Assembly (NCBI GenBank): GCA_963774445.1
Contig: CAVZFC010000019.1
Location: forward strand, 930,001 to 994,000
DNA: 64,000 bases
Direction: 5' to 3'
From: CAVUQH01 sp963774445
GTDB lineage: Bacteria; Myxococcota_A; Polyangia; Haliangiales; Haliangiaceae
Made by a program: the position numbers and the translations under genes. This document shows, one piece after another, positions 26,304 through 34,736 of the stretch. Numbering within the stretch: the stretch's first letter is position 1; every line of letters starts with the position of its first letter. The notes beneath the pieces were generated by a model. The model saw only the letters and a list, made by a program, of their open reading frames with translations. It was not told the origin of the DNA and searched no databases.

Positions 26304-28670
26304 CTAATCCCTGGCTGGTGGCGCCAGGGTGAGGAGCAGCGCGGGCGTGATCAGCAAATCGGCGATGAGGGCCGATAGGATCGTCGCGGCCGACAGCAGG
26401 CCGAACAGGCTGACCGATTTCACCTGGGCGAACATGAGCACGCCGAAGCCGGCGATCAACAGCACCGACGAGGCGACCACGGCCCGGCCGGTGTGCAGCA
26501 TCATGCGGCGGACGGCGCCGACCGGGTCGTCGGGGGTCTGGCCGACTTCGTGGCGGTAGCGGAACATGATGTGGGTGGTGTCGTTGACCGAGATGCCGAT
26601 GGCGATGGCCGCGATCAGCACGGTGGCGACGTCGAGGCGAATGCCGGTGAGGCCCATGAAGCCCAGCGTCGCCGCGGCGGGCACCAGGTTGGGGATCATG
26701 GCGACCAGGCCGAGCTTCACCGAGCGGAGCAAGATGATCATCACCAGGGTCACCAGCAGGAAGGCGATGCCGAACGAGCGCACCTGGGTGTCGGTGATGT
26801 GCTGGATGATGCGCACGTAGAGCGGCAGGTAGCCGGCCGGTTCGACGGTGCCGGCGTCGCCGACGACCTTCTGCCCTTCTCTCTGCAAGTCGCGCACGGT
26901 GGCGGCGATGCCGCGGGCGGTGGGCAGGCCGGTTCGGGTGCTCACGTGGGTGACGCGCCAGTCGGGGGTCACCAGGTCTTCCAGGTGGTCGCGGCCGTCG
27001 GCCTCGAAACCGTAGTTGAGCAGCTCCTCGGCGATGACCCCTTCCTTGTCCGGCACGGCGTACGACTCGGGGGTCTCGGCGTTCCAGATCTGGTTGATCC
27101 GCTTGACCACCTCGGGCAGGCCTGTGGCGCGGGCGATCTCGGGCAGCGCTTCGAAGCGACGCTCCATGGCGTCGATGCGGCCGAGCAAGACCGGGTCCTT
27201 GACGCCGGCGTAGAGCGGGTCGTTGGCCACCTTTGGCGGCGGCGCGGTGACGGTGACCTCGAGGGGAATGTACGGGCCGAACGCCTCTTCGATGGCGTGG
27301 TGGTCGCGCCGCACCGGGTTGTCCTTGGGCAAGAAGCCGATGGTGTAGGTGTCAACGTCGATGCGCGTGATGCCCCAGACGCTGACCGCCATCAGCGCGG
27401 CGGTGACGCCGTAGACCAGCGGGCGCCGGTCGCGGGCGATGCGGAACAGCCCCATCACCAGGTGTCGCATCCAGCCGGTCGCCTCGTCGCTGGTCTGCTT
27501 GGCCGGGCGGCCGAAACGGGCCAGCGCGGGGATGGCGAAGATCAAGACGCAGCAGAGGAGGAAGCCGAGGCCGGCAGCGGCCAGCCAGCCGAGGTCGCGC
27601 ACGGCGCTCATCCTGGCGCTGGTCAGCGCGGCGAAGCCGAAGATGTCGGTGACGCTGTTGAAGATGCACGGAACCACCACCACCGACAGGCTGCCGATCA
27701 GGAGGCGCCGCTTGGGCGCGCCCGGATCGCGGGCGGCGCCGTCCTCGTAGGCGTCGATGATGTGGATCAGGTCGAGGATGCCGATGGTCATGATCAGCGT
27801 CGGCAACACCGCGGTGACCATGTTCATGTCGCGACCGGCCAGACCGGCCAGGCCGAGGGTGGCGGCGTTGGCCAGGGTCACGACGCCGGCGCCGAGCAGC
27901 ACCCAGGTCCAGCGGCGGAACAGCAGCCACAGCCCGGCGAAGATCACCAGGTACGACAGGGTCATGAAGATCGACGTGTCGCGGAGCGTCGCCTCGTTGA
28001 GCCCCTCGTAGACCACGCCGATGCCGCCAAAGTGGACGCCCAGGTCCGAGCCCGGGCCCTGCAGCTCTTCGTGCGCGATCTTCTCGATGTCTTTGATGAT
28101 GCCGGCGCGCTCGCGCTCGAACCTGGGCGACGCCTTGGGGTCAACCAGGATCAGCGTGACCTTGTCGTTGTCGGCCGCGATCGTCCCCGAGAAGGTCGGG
28201 TTGGCGGCGACGCGCCGGGCGACCTTCTCGGCCTCTTCCGGGGTCACCTTGCCGTCGCCCAGGAGCTTCTCCACCTGCACGAAACCGTCGTCGCCCGAGA
28301 CGTGCAGGCCCAGCGCGATGCTGGTCACGCGGCGGACCTTGTCGTGGTCCTCCAGCCGCTTGGACGCGGCGCGGATCCGCTCGAGGGTCGCGGGCCGGTA
28401 GACGCCCTGGGGATCGGTGACGGCGACGATGATCGTCTCGTCACTGCCGAACGACTCCTTGTAGTGGTCGTAGGCGGTCAGCGCCGGGTCGCCCTCGACG
28501 AACCAGACGCGCAGCGAGTTGTCGACATGCAGTTTGCGCGCGCCGAGGCCGACGCCGATTGCGATCAGCACCGCCAGCGCCATGAACAACAGCGCTCGGC
28601 GGTGTAGCGTCGCCACCAGGCGGGCAGCGAAGCCGCGCGGCTCGTCCACGGCCGGCTCGAGCTCGCTCAC
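26304..28670 (-). CDS. MMPL/RND-superfamily lipid exporter
   Basis: A 788-residue inner-membrane protein of the RND superfamily, HAE3/MMPL type, which exports hydrophobic molecules. One membrane segment near residue 30-50 (ALLFMALAVLIAIGVGLG) precedes a periplasmic domain (LRVWFVEGDPALTAYDHYKESFG). A five-helix block follows with LDLIHIIDAYED, then a second periplasmic domain and a second helix block with SVNDTTHIMFRYRHE. I chose GTG 28670, which overlaps the DUF3419 stop (GTGA), over far-upstream codons that lie in the DUF3419 frame. It is the last gene of the GNAT, AMP-ligase, DUF3419, exporter operon, suggesting that it exports the product. With the LolA-like and barrel genes nearby, an envelope-spanning lipid route is plausible. 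Confidence 0.9.
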   Translation of the reverse strand: MSELEPAVDEPRGFAARLVATLHRRALLFMALAVLIAIGVGLGARKLHVDNSLRVWFVEGDPALTAYDHYKESFGSDETIIVAVTDPQGVYRPATLERIRAASKRLEDHDKVRRVTSIALGLHVSGDDGFVQVEKLLGDGKVTPEEAEKVARRVAANPTFSGTIAADNDKVTLILVDPKASPRFERERAGIIKDIEKIAHEELQGPGSDLGVHFGGIGVVYEGLNEATLRDTSIFMTLSYLVIFAGLWLLFRRWTWVLLGAGVVTLANAATLGLAGLAGRDMNMVTAVLPTLIMTIGILDLIHIIDAYEDGAARDPGAPKRRLLIGSLSVVVVPCIFNSVTDIFGFAALTSARMSAVRDLGWLAAAGLGFLLCCVLIFAIPALARFGRPAKQTSDEATGWMRHLVMGLFRIARDRRPLVYGVTAALMAVSVWGITRIDVDTYTIGFLPKDNPVRRDHHAIEEAFGPYIPLEVTVTAPPPKVANDPLYAGVKDPVLLGRIDAMERRFEALPEIARATGLPEVVKRINQIWNAETPESYAVPDKEGVIAEELLNYGFEADGRDHLEDLVTPDWRVTHVSTRTGLPTARGIAATVRDLQREGQKVVGDAGTVEPAGYLPLYVRIIQHITDTQVRSFGIAFLLVTLVMIILLRSVKLGLVAMIPNLVPAAATLGFMGLTGIRLDVATVLIAAIAIGISVNDTTHIMFRYRHEVGQTPDDPVGAVRRMMLHTGRAVVASSVLLIAGFGVLMFAQVKSVSLFGLLSAATILSALIADLLITPALLLTLAPPARD

Positions 28671-29806
28671 GCCGCACCTCCGCGCACTGATTCGACGTGG
28701 AAGCTGCCGTAGACGAACGCCAGGTCGCGGGCGTGGAGCTCGCGCGAGCGCTCGGGGTGGACGTCGATCAGCTCGGCCAGCGACGCCGGCCGGCTGCGCG
28801 GCACCAGCAGGTTCCAGTAGACGAACCGCCCGCCCGGCCGGGTGACCGCGGCGATGGCGCGCAGCATCTCCTCGTGGTGCTCGGCGCTGACCCACTCGAA
28901 CAGATCGGACAGGTACAGCTTGGACAGCGCGCCCGGCGCGAGCGTGCCGAGGAAGCCCTCGAGGTCGCCGCGGGCGATGCGGATCCTCTCGGTGCTGGCG
29001 CGCAGCCCGTCGAAGTTGGACTCGCGCAGGTAGAGCGGTCCGCGCTCGAGGTCCGGGTAGCGGCCGAGCATGGCGTACTGCAGGAAATGGTTGTCGCGGG
29101 GGTCGGTCTCGAGCAGCGCCCAGCGCGCGCGGCCGAGGAACTCGGCGCCGATGTTCTTCTGGTCAACGTACTGGAAGAAGGCCGGGTCGCGGCCCAGGCG
29201 CGCCATCACCGCGCGGCCGAAGAAGACGGTGAACAGCGACCGCCAGCGGCGGTTCTCCCACGACTCCTCGTAGTAGCGCGCGCGCTGCCCCGGATCCTCG
29301 ATCGACATCATCTCCTCGACCGTGGCGCGGCCGTGGATGAGCGGAAGGATCGCGGTGCGGAAGGTGCGCAGGTAGCGCTGGAAGCGGCCGCTGTGGATCA
29401 CGCCGCGGGCCAGCATGCGCGGGTGGGCGTCGAAGTAGTCGCGGACCTCGTCGCGTAGCTCCGGGCGCACCTGGTTGCGGTACAGGCCCAGCCGCTTGGA
29501 CGACGGCCGCGCGCCGAGAAAGGCGACGTACTCGCCCCACGACAGTGCGCGCAGGGCGGCCAGCTTGAGCTCGAGCAGCGCGTTTTGCGCGGCCGAGAAG
29601 TCGAGCGCGACGATCGACTTCGGCTGTCTCAGCGACAGCGCCATGACGTTGCAGCCGGCGCTGGTCAGGCACAGGAGATCGTCATCGACTCCCAGCTCGA
29701 GGCCGTCGGCGGCGACGACCGGATCCTCCCAGCACTGGCTGTAGACGATCTTCTGGAACACCGGACGGTCTTTGACCGTCAACCTCAGCGGCGCGCGGGC
29801 TCTCAT
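28667..29806 (-). CDS. DUF3419 family, BtaA-like S-adenosylmethionine-dependent transferase
   Basis: A 379-residue protein of the DUF3419/BtaA family. BtaA moves the 3-amino-3-carboxypropyl group of SAM to diacylglycerol in betaine-lipid synthesis. Features seen: YSQCWEDPVVAADGLE near the start, LTSAGCNVMALSLRQPKSIVALDFSAAQNALLELK (an SAM-fold with the family's CN motif), HSGRFQRYLRTFR, and a C-terminal LYLSDLFEWVSAEHHEEML region. The start ATG 29806 overlaps the AMP-ligase stop by four bases (ATGA). No BtaB-like methyltransferase follows, so a plain betaine-lipid pathway is not supported. The acceptor may differ from diacylglycerol, although a lipid-kinase-like gene lies in the divergent operon. 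Confidence 0.85.
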   Translation of the reverse strand: MRARAPLRLTVKDRPVFQKIVYSQCWEDPVVAADGLELGVDDDLLCLTSAGCNVMALSLRQPKSIVALDFSAAQNALLELKLAALRALSWGEYVAFLGARPSSKRLGLYRNQVRPELRDEVRDYFDAHPRMLARGVIHSGRFQRYLRTFRTAILPLIHGRATVEEMMSIEDPGQRARYYEESWENRRWRSLFTVFFGRAVMARLGRDPAFFQYVDQKNIGAEFLGRARWALLETDPRDNHFLQYAMLGRYPDLERGPLYLRESNFDGLRASTERIRIARGDLEGFLGTLAPGALSKLYLSDLFEWVSAEHHEEMLRAIAAVTRPGGRFVYWNLLVPRSRPASLAELIDVHPERSRELHARDLAFVYGSFHVESVRGGAA

Positions 29807-31464
29807 GCGTACTGCCTCCGAATCGCGGGGTAGTCGAGCTTGGCCCGGTGGCGCGGGTCCACCGGCAGAGCGCGGGTCAGCTCGACGCGGTCGACGATCA
29901 CGCCGGCCCGCTCGAGCGCGACGCGCACCGCTTCTTTGCGGCTGGCCGGGGTCGACAGCGCGCGGTGGGCGACGGCGCCGAAGCTGCGCAGCGGCACCGG
30001 CTGCACCACCAGCACCACCGCGCCATCGCCGCTCTGGATCAGCGCGGCGCGATCGACGAACGGCAGCACCTGGGCGGCGGCCTCGACGGCGGCCGGGTGG
30101 TAGGTCCGGTCTCCGGCGCTGACGACGTCGGCGGTGCGGCCGACGATCCACAGCCGGCCGTGGATGTCGCGGTAGGCGGCGTCGCCGGTGCGGTGCCAGA
30201 CGCGGCCGCTCTCGTCGACGAGCTTGGTCGCCCGCTCGGCCTCCGGGTTGCGGTAGTAGCGCTCGTTGACGTGGTCGCCGGTCACCGTCACCTCGCCGAC
30301 CTCGCCGTCGGCGACCTGCAGCGCGGCGATACCGCCGGGCCCGACCGCCAGCGGACCGTCGGTCGGCCGCAGGAGCACCAGCTCGAGGTGCGGGTCGGGG
30401 GTGCCGACGCACAGGCCGGCGCCGGCCCGGGTCGACTCGGCGGTATGGGCGCGCACGGCGGCGGCCTCGATCGTCGCGATCGGCTCGGCCTCGGTGGAGC
30501 CGTAGACCACCAGCAGCTCGCCGGCCGGCAGCGCGCCCTCGGCCGCTTCGCACAGCGACACCGGCACCGGGGCGCCGCCGGTGACCACGCGGCGGACGCC
30601 GGAGAGCGGTCGGCGGCGGCGGCGCGCGGCGTCGATGATCGGCGCGAGAAACGCCGGCGAGCCCGACACCACATTGACGCCGAGCTGGTCGATGGCGGCG
30701 GCGAGATCGTTGCCGTCGACGTCGTTTACCCCACCGCGGCCAATGCGCGGGATGACCGCGGTCATCCCGCCGGACAGCGCCGACAGCAGGACGATGGCGA
30801 ATGCGCTCATGTGCACGTCCTCGGCGCCGGCCGGGCGCGCCACCAACCGCTCGATGGCTGCGTGCTGGGCGGCGAGGAAGGCGTTGGACCGCGTCGCCCC
30901 TTTGGGTGTGCCGGTCGATCCGCTCGAAAAGGTGAGGAGCGCCGGATCGTCCGGGGCGCCGGCGGCACGGGGCAACGGCGCCCCGGCTCCCGCGGCCTCG
31001 AGGTCGGCCAGCGACACGGCGCCGGCGGCGCGGGCCAGGAGCGGCGAACCGACCAGGACGACAATCGGCACCCGCGCCACGTGTCGATCGATCAGGCGCA
31101 AGACGTGAGCCTTGGCGATGCCGACGAATGCCCGTGGCCGAGCGACGCGGACCACCCGCGCGATCTCGCGCGGCGTCGACGCCGGCTCGACGAAGACCGC
31201 CACCGCGCCGAGGGCGGCCACGGCCAGGAGCACCACGTACAGCTCCGGCGACATCGGTACCAGCACGACCACGCGGTCGCCGGGCGTCACGCCGCGAGCA
31301 CGCAGCCCTTGAGCTGTGGCCGCGACCCGCGCCGCCAGCTCGCCGTACGTCAGCCGGCCGTAGCCGCGCGCATCGGGGTACACCAGCGCAGTGTGCTGCG
31401 GCCGCGTCTGGGCGTGGCGCAGCACCAGGTGGGCGGCGCTGGTGGGATCAGAGGCGGCGCTCAT
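29803..31464 (-). CDS. AMP-dependent synthetase/ligase (acyl- or aminoacyl-adenylating enzyme)
   Basis: A 553-residue ANL-superfamily enzyme that activates a carboxylate as its adenylate. The ATP loop is LTFSSGSTGTPKG, near residue 195. The later motifs are VVYGSTEAEPI, YRNPEAERATKLVDESGRVWHRTGDAAYRD and GRTADVVSAGDRTYHP. In most ANL enzymes the last would read GR..D.I...G..I.P, so the hinge is present though diverged. A C-terminal catalytic lysine is plausible in HRAKLDYPAIRR. The layout is reminiscent of the OleC/fatty-acid-AMP-ligase group, but I cannot tell the substrate. It overlaps the upstream GNAT gene by 17 bases and the downstream DUF3419 gene by four, so the operon is tightly coupled. 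Confidence 0.87.
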   Translation of the reverse strand: MSAASDPTSAAHLVLRHAQTRPQHTALVYPDARGYGRLTYGELAARVAATAQGLRARGVTPGDRVVVLVPMSPELYVVLLAVAALGAVAVFVEPASTPREIARVVRVARPRAFVGIAKAHVLRLIDRHVARVPIVVLVGSPLLARAAGAVSLADLEAAGAGAPLPRAAGAPDDPALLTFSSGSTGTPKGATRSNAFLAAQHAAIERLVARPAGAEDVHMSAFAIVLLSALSGGMTAVIPRIGRGGVNDVDGNDLAAAIDQLGVNVVSGSPAFLAPIIDAARRRRRPLSGVRRVVTGGAPVPVSLCEAAEGALPAGELLVVYGSTEAEPIATIEAAAVRAHTAESTRAGAGLCVGTPDPHLELVLLRPTDGPLAVGPGGIAALQVADGEVGEVTVTGDHVNERYYRNPEAERATKLVDESGRVWHRTGDAAYRDIHGRLWIVGRTADVVSAGDRTYHPAAVEAAAQVLPFVDRAALIQSGDGAVVLVVQPVPLRSFGAVAHRALSTPASRKEAVRVALERAGVIVDRVELTRALPVDPRHRAKLDYPAIRRQYA

Positions 31465-32488
31465 ACAGGTGGTACTCCTTGATCGTCGTCTCCGGGGCGA
31501 TCCATCCCATGTTGGCCGGGTCGCCGTCGCGGTGCATCAGCGCGCCGACCAGGTCGTGCACGCCGGCGTCGCGACGCCCGCGCATCCACGCCTCCATCAG
31601 CAGCGGATAGACCCGCGCCTTGCGGTGCGCTGGCGCCACTGCCACGGTCTTGCAGATCGACACCCGTGGCCGTCCGGCCAGCGGCATGTCGAAGGCGTAA
31701 AGAAAGCCGACCGGCTCGCCGTCGGGGGCCAGCGCCAGGAAGCTGCCGGCCCCGGCCGTGCGCACGGCGTCCGGCGTGTACAGCGCCGCCAGCTCGTCGA
31801 GCGCGATGTCCGAGTACATCCACGCGTCGGCGAACGCCGTGCGCGACAGCGCGTGAAGCGCCGCCAGATCGCGGGGCCCGATGCTGTGCAGGGTGTACCC
31901 GGCCTCGCGACACGCGGCCGCGCGCGGGGCGAAGCCGTCGATGAGCGCGTCTACATCGCCCAGCCAGTTGGTCGAGTAGCTCGAAACCGGCGCGAAATCG
32001 CCCTGCAACCAGAGCGCGGGATAGTGCTCGGGATGAAACGGCTCACCCGGCATCCAGTCAGTCGTCTCGGTTGTGGTGACGAAGCGGTAGTCGTGCCAGG
32101 TGGAGAAGTTGACCGGTCCGCGGACGACGTTGCAGCCCTGCGCCTGCAACCAGGTCATGCCGCGGTCGAACAGCCAGCGCGCGGTGTCGGGCGACTCGTC
32201 GCAGGCGAAGAAGCCGAGCAGGCCGATTGGCACCCCGTCCTCACCGGTCAGGCGCGGGTTGATCATGGCGGCGACCCGGCCGCGTACGCCGGGGCCGTCG
32301 GCGACGACCAGCTCGAGCTCGCAGCGGCGCCGCGTGGGGTTGTGGTCGCCGAGGCGAGCGAGCGTGCGCACGGCGGTGGGCGCCCCTGGATGACCGGCGA
32401 GCGGACCGGCCAGCGCCTCGCCAAGGGAAGCAAACTGATCCAGCAGTACACGGCCGCTTCCCGTGCGCAGGTGATCGCGAATGGCCAT
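31448..32488 (-). CDS. GNAT-like N-acyltransferase
   Basis: A 346-residue protein with a GNAT-like C-terminal half: VGFLYAFDMPLAGRPRV, then the acyl-CoA-binding strand-loop VSICKTVAVAPAHRKARVYPLLMEAWM. The N-terminal half includes FFACDESPDTARWLFDRGMTWLQAQG and VRGPVNFSTWHDYRF, as in large GNAT proteins annotated as hypothetical in many bacteria. It probably transfers an acyl group to an amine. It is the first gene of the four-gene minus-strand operon, with ATG 32488, and its promoter must lie in the 200-base gap shared with the divergent kinase-like gene. The exact substrate is unknown. Confidence 0.75.
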   Translation of the reverse strand: MAIRDHLRTGSGRVLLDQFASLGEALAGPLAGHPGAPTAVRTLARLGDHNPTRRRCELELVVADGPGVRGRVAAMINPRLTGEDGVPIGLLGFFACDESPDTARWLFDRGMTWLQAQGCNVVRGPVNFSTWHDYRFVTTTETTDWMPGEPFHPEHYPALWLQGDFAPVSSYSTNWLGDVDALIDGFAPRAAACREAGYTLHSIGPRDLAALHALSRTAFADAWMYSDIALDELAALYTPDAVRTAGAGSFLALAPDGEPVGFLYAFDMPLAGRPRVSICKTVAVAPAHRKARVYPLLMEAWMRGRRDAGVHDLVGALMHRDGDPANMGWIAPETTIKEYHLYERRL

Positions 32489-32686
32489 CGGGGCACGGTT
32501 GACTGCAAGCGCGGTGCCCGCTGTGGCTTGGCGCAGCGCTTGCTCTTACCACCGCGCATGGTCACGTCTGACCCCACCCCCATTCGCCGAGGGCCGCTCG
32601 CGAGCGTTGCCGCTGCAAGCGCCCTTACGGATGCTACGCACAAACGCGTAAGTGGGCGAAATCGGCCCGGCAGGTCGAGATTCCAG

Positions 32687-33724
32687 GTGGCGACTACTCC
32701 TGTTGACGCAGCGCGCCATATTGGCGCGATTCGAAGTGCCGTCATCGTCATCCACGACAAGGCGCCGCGGGCGAACGAGGCTCGGTGGAAGCCGCTGTTC
32801 CAGCAGGTCCTCGGGCCCGGCGTCACCCTCACCGAAGTTCGCGTGCGCCACTTCGAAGGCGCGACTGCGGCCGCCCGCGGCGCCGCCGCGTGGGGCGCCG
32901 ATCTGGTGGTCGCCGTCGGCGGCGACGGCACCGCCAACGCCTGCGTCAACGGCATCGGCGACGCGCCGACCCGCCTGGCCGTGGTGCCGGCGGGCACCGC
33001 CAACGATCTGGCGCGCCTCGCCTGCCAGGCGGTCAACCCGGCGCGCTCGGATCCGGGCGACTGGCACCGCCGCGACATCGACACCATCCGCGTCAACGGC
33101 GGCCCGCGCTTCTACTCGGCCGGCGGCATCGGCTGGGTCGCCGACGTAGCCGACACCGCCAACCGCTGGCGCTCCGGATCGGTGATCAAGCGCCGGCTGT
33201 TCAAGTTGATCGGCCCGGTGATCTACACGCTGGCATGCGTGGCGGTCATCTTCTTTTCTCGCCGTCTGGGCGCACGCTTCCGCGTACACTACGTGGACGC
33301 CGCCGACGGCCGCGACAAGTCGCTGGCCTTCGACGGCTACGGCATGCTCGTGGCCAACTGCAAACAGGTGGGCAAGGCGTTCCATCTGGCGCCGGTCTCC
33401 GAGATCGACGACGGCGTGTTCGAGCTGATCGTCTTCCCGCGGACGTCGCGCTGGCGCCTGCTTCGCGCCGCGCTGATGGCACAGTCGTCGCGCCTGTTCG
33501 AGCTGCCCGAGGTCTTCTGGCTGCAGGTCAAGAGCGCGCGCATCGAGCTCGATCGGCTGCAGCAGTTCTTCGGCGACGGCGAGATCTTGTCCAGCGGGGA
33601 TCGGTTCGACATCGACCTGGCCGACACGCCGATGCACCTGATGGGGCCGCTGGCCGAGGGTGACGTGGTTTCGCGACCGGATACCGAGCCCAGCGAGCCC
33701 GCTGAGATCGTCGAGGTCGCCTGA
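32687..33724 (+). CDS. Diacylglycerol/sphingosine-kinase-like lipid kinase
   Basis: A roughly 345-residue protein with the DAGK catalytic fold, which phosphorylates lipid alcohols such as diacylglycerol. The ATP-binding motif VVAVGGDGTANACVNGI and the following VPAGTANDLARLA are diagnostic. FYSAGGIGWVAD and FELIVFPRTSRWRLL mark the second domain, and FFGDGEIL precedes the C-terminus. A short hydrophobic stretch near the middle (LACVAVIFFS) may touch the membrane. The start is uncertain: GTG 32687 gives the shortest convincing N-terminus, while ATG 32558 is the next in-frame choice. The TGA overlaps the next ATG (33724), so it is coupled to the UbiA-like gene. Confidence 0.85.
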   Translation: MATTPVDAARHIGAIRSAVIVIHDKAPRANEARWKPLFQQVLGPGVTLTEVRVRHFEGATAAARGAAAWGADLVVAVGGDGTANACVNGIGDAPTRLAVVPAGTANDLARLACQAVNPARSDPGDWHRRDIDTIRVNGGPRFYSAGGIGWVADVADTANRWRSGSVIKRRLFKLIGPVIYTLACVAVIFFSRRLGARFRVHYVDAADGRDKSLAFDGYGMLVANCKQVGKAFHLAPVSEIDDGVFELIVFPRTSRWRLLRAALMAQSSRLFELPEVFWLQVKSARIELDRLQQFFGDGEILSSGDRFDIDLADTPMHLMGPLAEGDVVSRPDTEPSEPAEIVEVA

Positions 33725-34734
33725 TGAGCCCCGGCCACGCCGACTCGCTCGAGTCCCGGTCCGCCGCGACCCCCGAGCCGGGGCTGCTCGCGGCGCTGCG
33801 CGCCTATCTGGCCGAGCGCTTTCCCGTGCCGGTCACGCTGATGCTCAGCGCGGCCACCGCGCTGGGCGCCTACGCCGCGGCGCAGAGCGCCACCGTCGGC
33901 GCCGGCGCGCCGCTGGTGATCGACGGCGTCGGTCTGTCCGGCTGCCTGATGATCTTTCTCTTCCTCTTGCACCTCCGGGTCTTCGACGAGCACAAGGATT
34001 TCCAGCTCGACGCCGAGACCCGCCCCGACCGGCCGGTGCAGCGCGGCCTGGTGACGCTGGCGCAGCTGCGCGTGCTCGGCCTCTTCGCCCTGGCCGGCGA
34101 GGTCGCGCTGGCGCTGACCGCTGGCGTCGGTCCGGCGCTGGTCTTTGCCGCGCCGCTCGTCTACTCGGTGCTGATGTTCTACGAGTTCTTCGCCCGCGAC
34201 TGGCTGGGCGCGCGGCTGGTCGCCTACGCGTTGACCCACACGGTGGTGATGTCGCTGCTGGCGCTGGCGGTTGCCGTCCGCGTCACCATGCCGCTCGAGC
34301 TGGGCATCTCGCCCGCGCTGTGGGGCTTCCTCGCCCTCAACCTGACCTCGTACTGGGCGGTCAACGTCCTGCGCAAGACCTGGGCGCCGTCGTCCGAGGT
34401 CGACGGCCTCGACAGCTACTCGAAGCGCTACGGTGTGCTGCGGGCCGGCCTGCTCGGCGGCGCGCTGCTCGTCGTCTCCGCCGCGCTCGGCGGCTGGGTC
34501 GGCTGGCAGCTCGGTGGTCGGTTCATCTGGCTGGCGGTCGTCGCGCTGGTCACCCTGTGGGGGCTCTACGAGATCCGCGCCTTCGCCCGCGCCGCCAGCA
34601 CGCGCGGCGAGAAGCGACTCGAGCTGGTCGCCGGTGTCCACCTGCTGGTCTTGTTCTTCGGCGTCGTCGGCTGCGCGGTCGGCCACGGGCTGGCGATCGG
34701 AGTCGGTTCGCACGGCTTCACCGTGGGGGTGTGA
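33724..34734 (+). CDS. UbiA-family prenyltransferase-like membrane protein
   Basis: A 336-residue protein with about eight membrane segments. The loop FDEHKDFQLDAETRPDRPVQRG is the first Asp-rich motif of UbiA enzymes (DxxxDxxxD, then PxRP), which binds the prenyl diphosphate through magnesium. The second Asp motif is less clear; SSEVDGLDSYSKRYG occupies its place. UbiA enzymes attach isoprenoid chains to quinone rings, porphyrins or sugar phosphates. Here it lies between a lipid kinase and a PEP-synthase-like gene, and a Coq4-like gene is 3 kb further on. Either a quinone or an isoprenoid-lipid role could fit. Confidence 0.85.
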   Translation: MSPGHADSLESRSAATPEPGLLAALRAYLAERFPVPVTLMLSAATALGAYAAAQSATVGAGAPLVIDGVGLSGCLMIFLFLLHLRVFDEHKDFQLDAETRPDRPVQRGLVTLAQLRVLGLFALAGEVALALTAGVGPALVFAAPLVYSVLMFYEFFARDWLGARLVAYALTHTVVMSLLALAVAVRVTMPLELGISPALWGFLALNLTSYWAVNVLRKTWAPSSEVDGLDSYSKRYGVLRAGLLGGALLVVSAALGGWVGWQLGGRFIWLAVVALVTLWGLYEIRAFARAASTRGEKRLELVAGVHLLVLFFGVVGCAVGHGLAIGVGSHGFTVGV

Positions 34735-34736
34735 CG

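Noticed and set aside
26493..28607. A 704-codon plus-strand frame opposite the MMPL exporter
   Set aside because: No recognisable motif or membrane pattern. The minus strand has a full RND-type protein and coupled neighbours.
28667..29806. A standard betaine-lipid (BtaA-BtaB) operon
   Set aside because: Only the BtaA-like transferase is present. No N-methyltransferase is encoded nearby.
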